Origin: Rhizophagus irregularis
Lineage: Eukaryota > Glomeromycota > Glomeromycetes > Glomerales > Glomeraceae
DNA length: 64,000 nt
Assembly: GCF_026210795.1 (NCBI RefSeq)
Contig: NC_089458.1
Location: 310,001 to 374,000, forward strand
Direction of reading: 5' to 3'
Shown here: in pieces, positions 24,909 to 37,148 of the stretch
Numbering within the stretch: the stretch's first letter is position 1
How the letters are laid out: each line of letters begins with the position of its first letter
The notes under the pieces: generated by a model
Database searches by the model: none
What the model saw: the letters and a program-made list of their open reading frames with translations, nothing else
What the model was told of the DNA's origin: nothing
Position numbers and translations under genes: made by a program

Positions 24909-26465
24909 ATGAAGGCTCTCATTTTACAAAAAGGTGATGAAAAAGAGAATAATAACTTTAAACATCAAGCAGTTCTTAGCGAAATTCCTCTTCCCGCTCT
25001 GAACCCCGAAAATGATGATGTGTTAATCAGATTACAAGCTGTATCATTTAACCATCGGTAAGAATTTACAAAAAATTGGTTCACATCATAGTTGTATAAT
25101 AATATTAAATCCGAATTGATAATTTTTATTAGTGATGTCTGGATAAGAAAAGGATTATATTCAGGATTGCAATTTAATTCTGTACTTGGGAGTGATGGTG
25201 TTGGAATAGTGCAAGAAACATCACGCAATGAATCTTCTCACCTTGTTGGCCAACAAGTAATCATTAATCCAGGATCTGGCTGGGAAAAAGATCCAATAGG
25301 TCCCGAAAACGAATATAGAATGCTTGGATTGTTACCACTACCTGGTAAAATGAAAATTTGATATATTATTTTATCGCTTGCTTTAAATAATCAAACTAAT
25401 CATAATTTGTGTTTCAAAGGAACTTTTGCTGAATATATTGTTGTTCCTCGAGCTGAAATATTTCCTGTTCCTGATCATTTATCTGTAGCAGAAGCGGCTG
25501 CTCTTCCATTAGCTGGTTTAACAGCATTCAGGTAAATTTATTTCTTGAGGGTTAATCATGTGAATATCACGATTTTCAATGCTTCAATGCTGCGCCGTGG
25601 GTATTGAATATACGAATAACTACTACATAATTGTTTCAAATAGAGTAGCCTTTACAAAGGCCAATGTTAAACCGGGAGACAACATATTAATCACAGGAAT
25701 TGGAGGTGGTGTCGCTTTGATTGCATTAAGCTTTGTTTCAAGTATCGGTGCAAACGCGTATGTTACATCTTCAGATGAGTCCAAGATTAAAAAAGCTATA
25801 GAAATAGGAGCAAAAGGAGGAGTGAATTATAAAGAAGGTTGATATTTTTCTTTTAATTTTTATTATACATTTCTATCTTTTTTCTAATATATTCTGATTC
25901 CATCCAATAATTGAAATTTATGTTCATCTCAGATGATTGGCCAAAGAAGCTAAAAGCTCTCTTGCCTAATGATCGTCCGTTCTTAGATTCCGTAATTGAT
26001 AGTGCAGGAGGTGAAATTGTTTCTCAAACAACGAAGCTTTTACGTCCCGGAGGTACATTAGAATTTATTTATCCATTATTCCATCACTAGGAAATAACCA
26101 TTACATTAATTTATGTAGGTAACATTACTTGTTATGGCATGACATCACATCCTTCTGTATCATTTCCAATGCTTGCAGTGCTCAAAAACATCGAATTTAG
26201 AGGATCCACTATGGGTAGTAGAGAAGAATTTAAGAGAATGTTAAATTTTGTTAAAGAAAAAAAAATTAAACCTGTGATAGGTGGTATTTGGCATGGACTC
26301 GAAAACGCTCCAGAAATTTTTGAAATCATGAAGTTAGTTATTTATTTTTTTATTTTATTTTATATATTTCTTTAATAATAACTAATTCTTATGTTTTTTA
26401 AATAATTTAGTAAAGGGAAGCAATTCGGTAAATTAGTAATTGAAAATATATCACCAAAGCTTTGA
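24909..26465 (+). CDS. Medium-chain dehydrogenase/reductase (quinone oxidoreductase / Zn-less ADH-like), copy 1 (7 exons, 351 aa)
   Basis: Exons: 24909-25057, 25133-25344, 25420-25531, 25644-25837, 25933-26052, 26119-26332 and 26411-26465, giving 1056 nt without stop. The protein has the MDR layout: an N-terminal GroES-like domain (NHRDVW at about residues 48-53, LGSDGVGIV at 68-76, AEYIVVP at about 124), then a Rossmann domain with an ITGIGGGVA nucleotide-binding loop (about residue 177) and DSAGG / LLRPGG motifs. The catalytic-zinc ligand cysteine is replaced by Asn-His in the NHRD position, which suits the zinc-independent quinone oxidoreductase branch. Probable substrate: a quinone or enone with NAD(P)H; the exact substrate is unknown. 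A broken tandem copy follows 770 bp downstream and a remnant lies at 46.1 kb. Confidence 0.88.
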
Positions 26466-27236
26466 ATATCAAGTGTATTTTATACAATTACTTGTTATAA
26501 ACAATCAGTATATGAAAATTATTCATCAGATTATTTTTTAATAAATGTGACATATAAATCTTAATGTGAGATTGTCTTGCAATAAGATGGGTTTAAATCT
26601 TCCAATTTCCCAACGTACAATAGCTTATCCAAAAGATAACTAAACGTAGACATTATATAACATTATATAAAGCGGATGCTATATCGGTAAATAAATCACT
26701 GGACTATAATTATTGGATAAAAATGTGTATTAATGAATAACTGAAATATTCACCGGTACATTGCCCCCCCGAAAAAGGGGGAGCATAGATGTATATGGAG
26801 GAGTATTTATTAGATATCCATGGAATAACAGGCTTATTTCATTGTGTATGACGTACACACCGATGGATTTTATACTTTTTGATACTTTTTTTCATACCAG
26901 TTGCAAATACATAATACCGATAAAGTCTAAGATCGCACGATTGTCAACTACTTAATAGTTTAGATCAATCCCGCATTACATCAACGATGAGCACGACATT
27001 CACCTAAGATTGCACGTACTTGCCTACTGTATTTACTAGTATAAATTTGGCTAAATAATCCGTAATTTCGTGAAGAAATTCAATGTGATAAAATGTTTTG
27101 TAAAAATTTATTTTAGGGAAACCCATTACTAATCACATTAATATTAATCAGAAAAAAAATGAAAAAGGAATAGTACGTCAGGAAAATTCTTTTAAATTCG
27201 CACACGATCCAACTTTATACCTTATAATTTTGAAAA
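26466..27236. other. Spacer between the tandem oxidoreductase copies
   Basis: No gene. It holds the 3' flank of copy 1 and the duplicated promoter of copy 2 (TATA-like block at 27038). A poly-C/poly-A junction (ccccccgaaaaaggggg) occurs near 26763. The upstream 40 bp before the copy 2 ATG still resemble those before copy 1. Confidence 0.5.
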
Positions 27237-28726
27237 ATGAAGGCTCTCATTTTACGAAAAGGTGATGAAAAAGAAAATAATAATTTTAAGCACCCAGCAG
27301 TTGTTAGCGAAATTCCTCTTCCCGCTCTAAACCCCGATAATGATGATGTGTTAATCAGGTTACAAGCAGCAGCATTTAACCATCGGTAAGAATAGAACAA
27401 TCATTATAAATACAGTATATCATATATATTAATTACGAGTTAATCATGCTTTTATAAGTGATGTCTGGATAAGAAAAGATGCATATTTAGGATTGCAATT
27501 TAATTCTGTACTTGGAAGTGATGGTGTTGGAATAGTGGAAAAAACATCACGCGATGAATCTTCTCACCTTGTTGGTCAGCAAGTAATCATTAATCCAGGA
27601 TCTGGCTGGGAAAAAGATCCAAAAGGCCCTGAAACCGAATTTGGAATTCTTGGATTGTTGCCACTACCTGGTAAAATGAAACTTTGATGTTATTTTATCT
27701 GCTTGCTTTACCAACCATAATTTGGGTTTCAAAGGGACTCTTGCTGAATATATTGTCGTTCCCGAGCCGAAATATTCCCTGTTCCCGATCATTTATCCGT
27801 AGCAGAAGCGGCTGCTCTTCCATTAGCTGGTTTAACAGCGTTCAGGTGAGTTAGTCATGTGAATATCATGATTTTCAATGCTGCGCCGCGGGAATTGATT
27901 ATACGGGATTGAAATAGAGCAACCTTTACAAAAGCAAATGTTCAACCGGGAGAAAACGTATTAATCACAGGAATTGGAGGTGGTGTCGCTTTGATTGCGC
28001 TAAGCTTTATTTCAAGTATTGGTGCAAACGCGTATGTTACATCTTCAGATGAGTCCAAAATTAAAAAAAGCCATAGAATTAGGAGCGAAAGGAGGAGTAA
28101 ATTATAAAGAAGGTTTGATACTACTTTTATCATACTTACTATTTTTTTAATATATTTTGATTCCGTCTAATATTTGAAATTCACGTTCATCTCAGATGAT
28201 TGGCCAAAGAAGTTAAAAGCTCTCTTGCCTAATGATCGTCCGTTCTTAGATTCCGTAATTGATAGTGCAGGAGGTGAAATTGTTTCTCAAACTACGAAGC
28301 TTTTACGTCCAGGAGGTACAATAAAATATTTATTCTCTATTATTCCATTTCTAGAGAATAACTATTAACGTTAATTTACGTAGGTATCATTGCTTGTTAT
28401 GGCATGACATCAAGTTATGGAAAGGCATCATATCCATCCACGACATTCACAGTACCTGCAATGATGGATAATATCGAACTTAAAGGATCCACCATGGGTA
28501 GCAGAGATGAATTTAAAAGAATGGTAAATTTTGTTAAAGAAAAGAAAATTAAGCCCGTTATAGGTGGCATTTGGCATGGACTTGAAAACGCTCCAGAAGT
28601 TTTTGAAATCATGAAGTAGGTAATTTTTTTTCTATTTAATTATCATAAAATAACTAATTCATTTGTTTTACTAAATAATTTAGTAAAGGGAAGCAATTCG
28701 GTAAATTAGTAATTGAAATTAATTAA
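27237..28726 (+). pseudogene. Medium-chain oxidoreductase, copy 2, frameshifted
   Basis: Same seven-exon structure as 24909-26465, with all splice sites kept: exon 1 27237-27385, exon 2 27459-27670, exon 3 from 27735, and the last exon 28684-28726. The coding parts remain very similar to copy 1. Two single-base changes break it. One base is missing in exon 3 near 27761-27766 (cgttcccgag against cgttcctcgag-like in copy 1), leading to a TAG within about 12 codons. One A is added in exon 4 at 28062-28068 (seven A's against six). Exon 6 has about seven more codons than copy 1, and the C-terminus ends differently (VIEIN). The two indels could be assembly errors at short runs. The neighbouring essential genes show none, so real decay is more likely. 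Confidence 0.8.
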
Positions 28727-29699
28727 CTTAATATGATGATAATTCTGGTCAAAATGTAAACAACCCATTTTTATCATTAATGAAATTTCTATAAATTTAT
28801 ATATATCAATTAATTATCCTCTCAGTATGTATCTTTTTTCACATCGTTCGTTGTTTTATGATGTAATTATTTGTTAACATAGTTGGTGAAGAAATTATTT
28901 TTAATAAACGCGTTATTATAAAACTCATAATTGTGACTGTTTTTACAAATTTCTTACAATAACGTTTATTACAAGAAAACTCATTTGCGAGATCATCCAA
29001 AGTTAGTAGGAAGGATGATATTAATAGCCAATGCATAATTAATGAAAATTGTTTTAAAACACAAAGTGATGACTAATTAGTTACAATTAATGTAATAACA
29101 CAATGTAAAGAAGATCAAAGTTCGATCTTCTCGACATATAGATAGATCAATCATTTCAACAAGACTATTATTCATATATGTAGTACAACAATAGACTTTA
29201 AATGGTACCTCGGACTTAATGACGGTCTCTGTTTTTCCGTTTCCTAGTGAATACTGCAATACCACTTGTTATCCTTTAATAATTTGTTTTTTTAGCTTTT
29301 TAAATTTTAAAATATGTTTACGAAAAGAGTATAACCCATTTTATATACTTTCATATCCCGTTTTTGGCTGCATTTAACATTGTTATACCAATTATTTTGA
29401 TGTAAAGGTGTTTTAAACAAAAAATATTTTATAATTAACAATAGGAAAAGTGTTTAATATATATATTAAAGTGATCCTTATCAAACATGAAATTGAACCA
29501 TAAATTTAATTAGACATTTTTTTTTATTTGAAACCAGATATACTATTTAGTTTTAAATTTGGTTTAAAATTAACTGGTTTTAGTAGTTTCATTAAGTTTT
29601 GCTTTTCTCCAACTTTTTAATAAGACTTTCATATAGTTTTGGCAAAGTTTTGTTATTTTGGCATTTTACCAATTTACCAAAACCCTCAGTAATTTTAAG
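28727..29699. other. Intergenic 3' flank of the duplicated oxidoreductase
   Basis: No gene. The segment 28895-28975 (ttaataaacgcgttattata onward) still resembles the flank of the remnant at 46600-46700, so the duplicated unit extends at least 250 bp beyond the stop. The rest is AT-rich and unremarkable. Confidence 0.45.
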
Positions 29700-29935
29700 T
29701 GTAGCATAGTGAATAATATTGAAAAAGGAGTTATTTAGGGTTAAGATAAGGAAGTATAGTATAATAAATAATGTTGAAAAAGAAGTTATTTAGGATTAGA
29801 ATAAGGAAATGTAGTATAATAAATAATATTGAAAAAGGAGTTATTTAAGGTTAAAATAAGGGAGTGTAGCATAGTAAATTAATGTTAAAAAAGTAGTTAT
29901 TTGAATATTTGAAGTTAAGATAAGTAAGTAAAAGA
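29700..29935 (+). repeat. Tandem repeat, about 58-62-bp unit, four copies
   Basis: Each unit reads approximately tagyatagtraataatatt, then gaaaaaggagttatttaggg, then ttaagataaggaagt. The fourth copy is degraded. There is no open frame through the array. The monomers show point differences only, so it is a moderately old array. Confidence 0.85.
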
Positions 29936-30612
29936 AAGTTTTAATACATATAATGTAAATGTATAATATAAGATTTTATATATTATATAAAAGTAAAAAG
30001 AATTAAAACTTATAATACTCTTATAATAAATAAATATTACTATATAATAAATGTTACTGGCTTACTGCCCTTAAACTTTTTATTTGATTTTAAATTATAT
30101 ATTTAATTCTTGTTTTTTATAAAAAAATCTTTTTGTAATACAGTATATATTATTTTAGATAAATTTTAAATTTTTTTATATTATTTACAAATTACATTTA
30201 ATATAATATGAATTTCATTTTTCTTATTATTAAAAGTAGAATTTTCATTAATATATTCTGTGCTTATTATATAAAATGTGTTATAAAAATAAAAATAAAT
30301 AAAAGAAAATAGGTTAATAAAAAAATCAATTAAAAAAGCAGATTATAAAAAAAATAATTTATTATAAAAGTTTATTGATTGTTTTATATGATAATTTGAT
30401 TATAAAACTTAATTACTTACGATTAGAGATCTGATTATAACTAGTGATCTAATTCTATTTTTGCTCAATTCAGATATATCTATAATCTGAATTAAATTTG
30501 AATATTTACATCCTATAATTTTCAAACAGATTATTTATATATAAAAAAAATATTTTTTTTATTAATTACAGTGCATTTGAAAGTTTATTAAAATTAAGTT
30601 TTAATTTAAATA
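29936..30612. other. AT-rich DNA, nothing recognised
   Basis: No frame, no clear repeat boundary. It precedes the foldback element. Confidence 0.5.
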
Positions 30613-31940
30613 TACTGCCCTACAATAAATTACCAGATTTAACAAAATTTGCATAGTAATTTTCACATTACATATAAGTACACGAATTTTTAATAAAATT
30701 CAGACAGAATTTTTTTATTTATTATAAATAGTTTTTATGCATTGAAATAAATAAATATAATCAATTATAAATCTAAAATATTTTTCATTGCAAAATAATA
30801 TAAAAAATTATGAAATTCTCATTTATTTTCAGCAATGGTCAACTCTTCAAAATTTTAGAAAATTTTCTTTATTTTTTAATACATAAAAGCTACAATTAAT
30901 TGGCTTTCAAATAAAAAAATTTTGACTAAATTTTATTAAGAATTCATAAAGTTTCATATAGTCCAAAAATTAACAATTTTACTAGTAAATCTTATAGAAA
31001 TTTGTAATTACATAGTAAAATTAACAATAATTGACAACACAGGTCAAAAAGTGAAAAATCAGAAAATCAGGCACCAATATTAGTTACCAATCAGATAGCT
31101 GATTGGTGACTGATTGGTGACTGATTGGCATTTTTGCCAAATACTGTTACCAATCAGGCAGTTTGCTAACTTTTGATCCAATGATCAGAAAAAAATGAAA
31201 TATAGCTCATTGAAATCATCTCAATAAGATGAATCTAATGGTAGTAAATCACATTTTTAGGATTAATAGTTAATAAAAAATTAAATAAAATATAAATGAT
31301 ATATTTTTATTTTTATATTTTACTTAATTTCTCATTAAGTATTAATCCTAGAATGTGATTTTATTACCATTAGATTCGTCTTGTTAAGACAATTCCAATG
31401 AGCTATATTTCATTTATTTTTGATCACTGGATTAAAAGTTAGCAAACTACCTGATTAGTAGCAGTATTTGTAAAAATGCCAATTAGTCACATAATTAGTC
31501 ACCCAATCGAACTGCACGATGATGATTAGTGATGATTGATACCTGATTTTTCACTTTTCTTTTATGCAAATTTTAGACTATATGAAACTTAATGAATTCT
31601 CTATAAAATTCAGTCAAATTTTTTTTGTTTGAAAGTCAATCAATTGTAACTTTCATGTATTAAAAAATAAAGAAAATTTTATAAAATTTTAAAAAGTTGA
31701 TCTTTTACTGAAAATAAGTAAAAATTTTTATAATTTTTTATGTTATTTTGCAATGAGAAAATTTTTTTACATTTATAATTTTTCTTCTTATTTATTTTGA
31801 TATATAAAAACTATCTATAATCAGCTTTCAAATAAAAAATTCTGGTTGAATTTTATTAAAAATTCATAAACTTATATGTAATGTAAAAATTACTATGCAA
31901 ATTTTATTAAATCCAGTAATTTATTATTATAGACAGTATA
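30613..31940. repeat. Long foldback element (about 1.3 kb, arms about 350 bp) hosting a nested MITE
   Basis: The left arm, from about 30613 (TATACTGCCCTACAATAAAT), pairs with the right arm ending at 31940 (reverse complement TATACTGTCTATAATAATAA). Matching blocks include 'tttgcatagtaattttcaca', 'tgcaaaataatataaaaaat' and 'agtttcatatagtc' against their complements at 31890, 31740 and 31575. The centre carries the palindromic MITE at 31038-31559. A separate transposon starts at the very right edge (31941). No coding capacity. Confidence 0.75.
31038..31559. mobile_element. Palindromic MITE family (CACAGGTC ends), copy 1, 3' end truncated
   Basis: Same family as 40227-40715: CACAGGTCAAAAAGTGAAAA start, repeated gattggtgactgattggtga motifs, the 'gctaacttttgatcc' block, 'aatctaatggtagtaa' and its mirror 'ttaccattagattcgtc', then the mirror of the start. 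The final eight bases of the right end (GACCTGTG) are missing, so the target duplication cannot be read. The element is almost self-complementary and has no frame. Confidence 0.82.
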
Positions 31941-34585
31941 TGGGCGAACCCACAGCAAAAGGTGGGGCTCGGACAAATCACGTGATTTTGAGATTTTTTG
32001 AAAATCAGATGCTTATTGGTCTTAACTTTATGGGGGTATTTTTTTCCATTAAGATATATTTAGTAAAATAATTTGCAATTCGATTTTTTTTCTACTGCAT
32101 TATTTCGTAAATATCGTAAATATCGTAAAATTGCTTTTTAATAAAAATATGGAGTATGGTATTAGTTCTATTAAAGATGATGCAAATAAAACTATTTTAA
32201 CTGCTTTAGAAGATCTAGATAATACATTTTTTACCGAATATTCATACTCTGAAGATGAAAAAGAGCCTAGTTTTATACCAAATGATGATGATGATGATAC
32301 CGAATTAATAGATTTATCGTTAAAAGTAGCTAATATTCATTTAGATAATTTTGAATTTAAAGAAAATCCCGATAGTTATATTGAAGATGAGGTTTATAAA
32401 CGCTTGAAATTAAAAGTTGATGAATTTTTTTTAAAAAAAAAGTGTTCATGCCGTTCTTCTGATCAACCTTGTTTTATGAAAATTGGCTATGAACGTTTTC
32501 TTGCACGTCGAATTGAATTTGAAAGTTTGGACAAAACAATGCGAGATATGGTTGTTAAAGGACAGCTTATGGCCTTTCAAAAGGATGAAAATACACGAAA
32601 AGTTAATAGTAATGATAGAAAATTTGTGCGCTTTAATTATTGTTATAATAATGATCTTTTAATTTGTCATACAACGTATGAAAATCTTATTGGAGCTAGT
32701 CATAAATATTTAGATACAATTATACAACATTTACGAGAACATGGTATTGAAGAACGTGTACATGGAAATACTGGTAGAGCTCCTAAAAATATGAAACGTA
32801 TAGAAGTTAATTATGATGTAGCAAACGACGTACAAGTATTTTTAAAAAACTATTCAAATGTACATGGTATACCTTCGCCCGGGCGACATTGCAGTGAAAA
32901 TACTATACCGGTCGTATTTCTTCCAACAAGTTACAGCTATTCTTCAGTATACCGTGACTATGTAAATGCTTACAAGGATAACATGGAGCAGAAACTCGTG
33001 TTATGGCTGCAAACAAACTTTTATTAATATTTGGAAATCTTTAATGCAATCGCTCCAATTTATGTCTCCAAAATCGGATTTGTGTGAAAATTGTGAGTTA
33101 ATGAAGATGGACATTCGGTATATTATACAACATGAAAAAAATTGGAATCTACAGAAAATTACCTGGCCCATTTAAAACGTGCACAACAAGAGCAAGATTA
33201 TTATAATTCAAATATTGCACTTGCAATTGAAGATGGCCGAAATAATTCTAATCCATCCGGATCTCAAATATTATTCAAAACTTTTGAGGGAAGTGCTCAC
33301 ATTGCATATGACTGGGCGCAAAATGTACAAATCCCCCACTCACCACAACAGGTAGGATCCTTGTTTTTCAAAAGTCCACGAAAAGTGCATTTATTTGGTG
33401 TTTGTAATACCGGCAACTATCCTAATACACAACAGATTAATTATGTTATTGATGAGGGTGAAATGGCTGATGACGGCAAACAAGAAAAGGGTGCAAATTG
33501 TACATTAAGTTTGGTTTTACATGCAATTCAAAAATATAATCGTGGAGAAAAAAAATTAATTGTTGCATGTGATAATTGTGTAGGGCAAAATAAAAATAAC
33601 TTCACCTTATTTTTTTATTCATGGTTAATTGATCGTGGTATATATGATGAAATAGAATTAAATTTTATGATACCCGGACACACAAAATTTATTTGTGATG
33701 GTTGTTTTGGTCTAATTAAGATACTCTATCGAAAAAGTATAGTGAATACAGTGGATGATGTTGTTTCAATTATCAACCGTTCCACTACAAATAATTTCAA
33801 TATTGCTCAGCGTTATTTAAATGGAAAAGGGTTTCAATATTACGATTTTAAGAGTCATTTTCAAATGTTTAAAAAATTACCTAACATTCAAAAATATCAT
33901 CATTTTTATTTTTCTTCACAACACCCCTGGAGTTGTCTTTTATAAAGATAAACTTGAAGATGTTTATGAAAAAACTACAATTCGTACTTTTTCTTATGCC
34001 ATCAACATTTTACCACCTATAATTGCTTCTAGACCCCTTTCCTTAAAAAGACAAGAAGAATTATATAAAGAAATTGCACCTTATGTTGATGTACCCTTTC
34101 GTGAAATTACTTGTCCTAAAGCCTGAACTTCAAAATGAGTGAAAATAAATTTTATTTTTTCGTATATAAGACAAAAACTTCATTATTACTCATTTTTTAC
34201 ATTATAAAACTTACATTTTTTATGATTTTTACGCTATAAAACTTATATTTTTTACATATAAACATAGTTTATAATTGTAACAATAAAAAATTTACAATTT
34301 CATTGATTTGAAAAATAATGTTTCGAAATAAATAAATTTGTTATGTTTTTTCTTAAACTTGTATAAAGGTTATGCTCTCATATATTCAATAATACAAATA
34401 AAACAAGGTGTTAAATGGAAGCTAATATATTCAAAATATTGCCTGTAAAAATTTTTCTTTTATTATAAAAGTCAATATTAAGAACTTCGCAGTAAATCAC
34501 ATGAAAATTACGTAAAAACTTTAATTGCAATTTTCTCAAAATCACGTGAATGTCCGAGCCCCACCTTTTGCTGTGGGTTCGCCCA
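31941..34585 (+). mobile_element. Nearly complete TIR DNA transposon (2.65 kb) with about 53-bp terminal inverted repeats
   Basis: The left end TGGGCGAACCCACAGCAAAA continues with GGTGGGGCTCGGACA, then a tcacgtgattttgaga block. The right end is the same in reverse complement (34585 leftward), identical for the first 35 bases. Both ends are bordered by TATA (31937-31940 and 34586-34589), so the target duplication is TA or TATA. Between the ends lies one transposase-like gene (32149-34126), broken by small frameshifts. The palindromic CACGTG in both ends may be part of the transposase-binding site (inference). Confidence 0.88.
32149..34126 (+). pseudogene. DDE/RNase-H-like transposase with a CDNCVGQNKNN motif, about 650 codons, four frameshifts
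   Basis: The sequence is almost entirely open, but the frame must change near 32985-32990, 33014, 33128 (an A run) and 33920 (a C run). Visible features: an acidic N-terminus; Cys motifs KKCSCRSSDQPC around codon 100; a conserved 'MSPKSDLCENCELMK' segment in the middle; then VACDNCVGQNKNN and PGHTKFICDGCFGLIK, which follow the pattern of transposase-like proteins annotated as DUF7869, where these Asp residues would be in an RNase-H-like fold (family recalled, not computed). It sits centrally between the terminal repeats and points left to right, so it is the element's own gene. All four breaks are single-base, mostly in homopolymers. Copies elsewhere could be intact and mobilise this one. Confidence 0.75.
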
Positions 34586-35796
34586 TATATAAAAGTGTTA
34601 AATTAATTCACTTGTATAGTAAAACCTTATTAAATAATACTAATACAACTTATACTTAAAGTTTATATTAAAATTTTTCAAAAGTTACATATTACAATAA
34701 TGTTTTCAAAATTTTTGTCCTGTATACTCCTATTTTTAATATAATCAGTAATTTAATTTTAATAAAATTTATATTATTAGATTCATCTTAATGAAAGAAT
34801 TCTAATGATAGTAAAATTGCATTTTTAGCTTTAATATTGATAGGATTATATCATAAAATTTATTTTTATTTTGGTATTTAAAGTTTATTTGTAAATTATA
34901 TTAGTATTATTCAGGATTTTTGTACAGTGTGCACTATTAGATAAATAAATTTTGCTCAAAGAATAGAATTATACTCTCTTTTTATATAAAGTATCTACAA
35001 AACTCATTACATCATGGTGTTATTCCTATAAATTAATCTATCCTGATTATCCCACCATTCTATTTTCTAACAGAATCAGTATTACTTGATTAAATACTTT
35101 CAACCAGATTATACATGAAACTGAAATTGGTTAATTTTAACCTCTGAAATGGTCAAAATGGTCAAAATGATTTCAACTTGGGCCCCTCCAAAAGTCAAAA
35201 TAGTCAAAATTACGTCATAGTCATATGATTTTATAGTAAATAATAATATTAAAATTCAAAGTTAACAAACTCTGCATCCAGTGATTCAATTTTTATGATC
35301 TTTACATGGTTGGATTCAGCTCATCAAGAGGATTCCAGGGGATTTTATTTAGAGAAGAGCAAGATTTTATCTAGCCTACCACCATAAGCTAGACTAATGA
35401 ACAGCACATATATGTAAGTAGGAAGGAGATGCCAACATAAATATTATAGATTCTCAATAAATATTCAGTTATTTTTTCTGGATATAGAAAACTGCCTTCT
35501 AAAAATATCATACAGATTTGGAAAAAGAAAAGATATACACTTGTGAATATCAAAGAGTCCATTATAGCGTTGGAATGTGATATGATATATCAAAATCTTA
35601 AAAGTATTGCCTGAGAAATCTATTATCTATATGATGTTATAACACCCGAAGCCGATTTAGAAAAAATGTTAAAAAGTGATATAGACGAAATGTCCCATAC
35701 TTCTAATATTCATTCGGAAAAAAAAATAGAATAATTGAATAGCTAGTAATGGCTAAAAAATCTAGAAATAATCGACCCCAAGAGGGTACGACGGAA
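34586..35796. other. AT-rich and repeat-like DNA; possible broken gene fragments
   Basis: A 'gcatccagtgattcaatttt' motif occurs at 35273. From 35640 to 35730 one plus frame codes a Glu/Asp/Lys-rich stretch with stops on both sides. No domain is recognised. It may be part of the decayed locus continuing to 36560. Confidence 0.35.
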
Positions 35797-36045
35797 ACAT
35801 GTCATGTATAGAGGCCTATGTATGTCTGTATAGTGATCAACGTACGGTACGTATGGTCATTTTTACCATACTGTAGGGTGGGGTGATGTATACTGTAGGG
35901 TGATGTATACCGGACGTTGCCATACATTGACCACTATACGTTACATACATAGGCCTCTATACATGACATGTTTTCTATATAATCCATACATTGACCACTA
36001 TACGTACATACATAGGCCTCTATACATGACATGTTTTCTAAATAA
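35797..36045. repeat. Foldback with a tandem duplicated arm
   Basis: ACATGTCATGTATAGAGGCC at 35797 is mirrored by GGCCTCTATACATGACATGT at 35951-35970 and again at 36014-36033. The right arm, including cattgaccactatacg upstream, is duplicated in tandem with a period of about 62 bp. The loop contains a direct repeat (tactgtagggtg, twice) and inverted 'atggtca...ttttaccat' blocks. GC content is higher than the surroundings. No frame. Confidence 0.85.
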
Positions 36046-36476
36046 TCATATGTTATGAAGGGCTGAGGACTTCGCAATTTCAAGATCTACAGAATCTTTG
36101 CGTCTTGCGAGTAGATCTAACATGTGAAAGGTATAAAGGTCTCATTAGAACTCTTGGCATCATATGAAATACTAATCACATCTCATACCTCCTTTTCTTT
36201 TTCCAGCAATATATAAAGCATGTTGGAGTATGTGGAAGTTCAGCCAACGTTTCCGCAAAATCATTCCCGTGAAAAATAAGGTATATGTATGTCAGAAGTT
36301 GTGTATATATGAGAGTGAGTTTTTCTCACTATGAGTCTTGTATTTAGGAAACTATATGTGTTCTTATAGGAAACTCATGAATATTCCTTGCATTAAAGAA
36401 TGCAAGCGATTACAATTCGCAAAAATGAAGGTTATAGTTATAATCAAGCTGGAAGCGTTATTGAAAAGCTAATGGA

Positions 36477-36556
36477 CTTGACGACACTATTTCCAATATT
36501 TTTACTGAGGAACCTAAAGCAGAGCATTTCCATATCATTGTATACCCAGCGGAATA
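36477..36556 (+). pseudogene. Crinkler-type N-terminal domain remnant
   Basis: One plus frame reads DDTISNIFTEEPKAEHFHII and then stops a few codons later. A segment ending in a 'P-x-x-H-x-H-I-I-V' motif is the usual end of the Crinkler (CRN) N-terminal header domain, known from oomycete and Rhizophagus effector-like proteins. Upstream (36230-36476) similar coding can be followed only across stops and frame changes, so the gene is broken. Read as effector-like header debris; no C-terminal domain is visible. Confidence 0.45.
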
Positions 36557-36659
36557 ATTTTCTGTATTATGTAATAGCGATGTATTCGCAAATTTATTTT
36601 ATATTATTTATTTGTAAGCCGAGTTCCGGCAACAATTTATTTCATAAATAAAGTATTAT

Positions 36660-37148
36660 TATTTTATCGAACGTACAAGAGAGCGGTCACGTGTAATGAT
36701 GCACGCTCGCTTTTTCCCAGAAATAAATTTTTATCTCATTCCGGACTCCGGACGTAGCACATTTTTTACCCGAGCTAAAATAAAATTAAAAGGAGATCCG
36801 TCGACATTCGGGATTTTGTACCAGACCCGCTTTGCGCCTATAAAAGCGATCATGATTTAAGAAGTTTACGAAAGAGTGTACTTTGGTACAATTTTCGTAC
36901 ATTCGTACAGTGTTTTTTTTATTCGTACAGTGTTTTTTTTTGTTTGATTCAGTTATCATAATATAATATTCATATAAGTAAATATACTGCATATTATATA
37001 ATATATAAAAATGTACTGTAAAAAAGTTTCAGTACAGTACAATACAATTCCCAACCCTAAATTCAGGGTAATGTAAAAAAATCAAATTAAAAATTGATTA
37101 CCAACTGTGCCTGAAATTATGGACGAAAATAAAACCAACAAATGACTA
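36660..37148. other. Intergenic, nothing coding
   Basis: Contains a short direct repeat (attcgtacagtgttttttt, twice near 36900-36940) and gtacagtac motifs. No gene is recognised. Confidence 0.5.

Noticed and set aside
36400-36651. 83-codon plus frame as a gene
   Set aside because: The Crinkler-like similarity is in a different frame, and this one shows no family features; it is likely chance.
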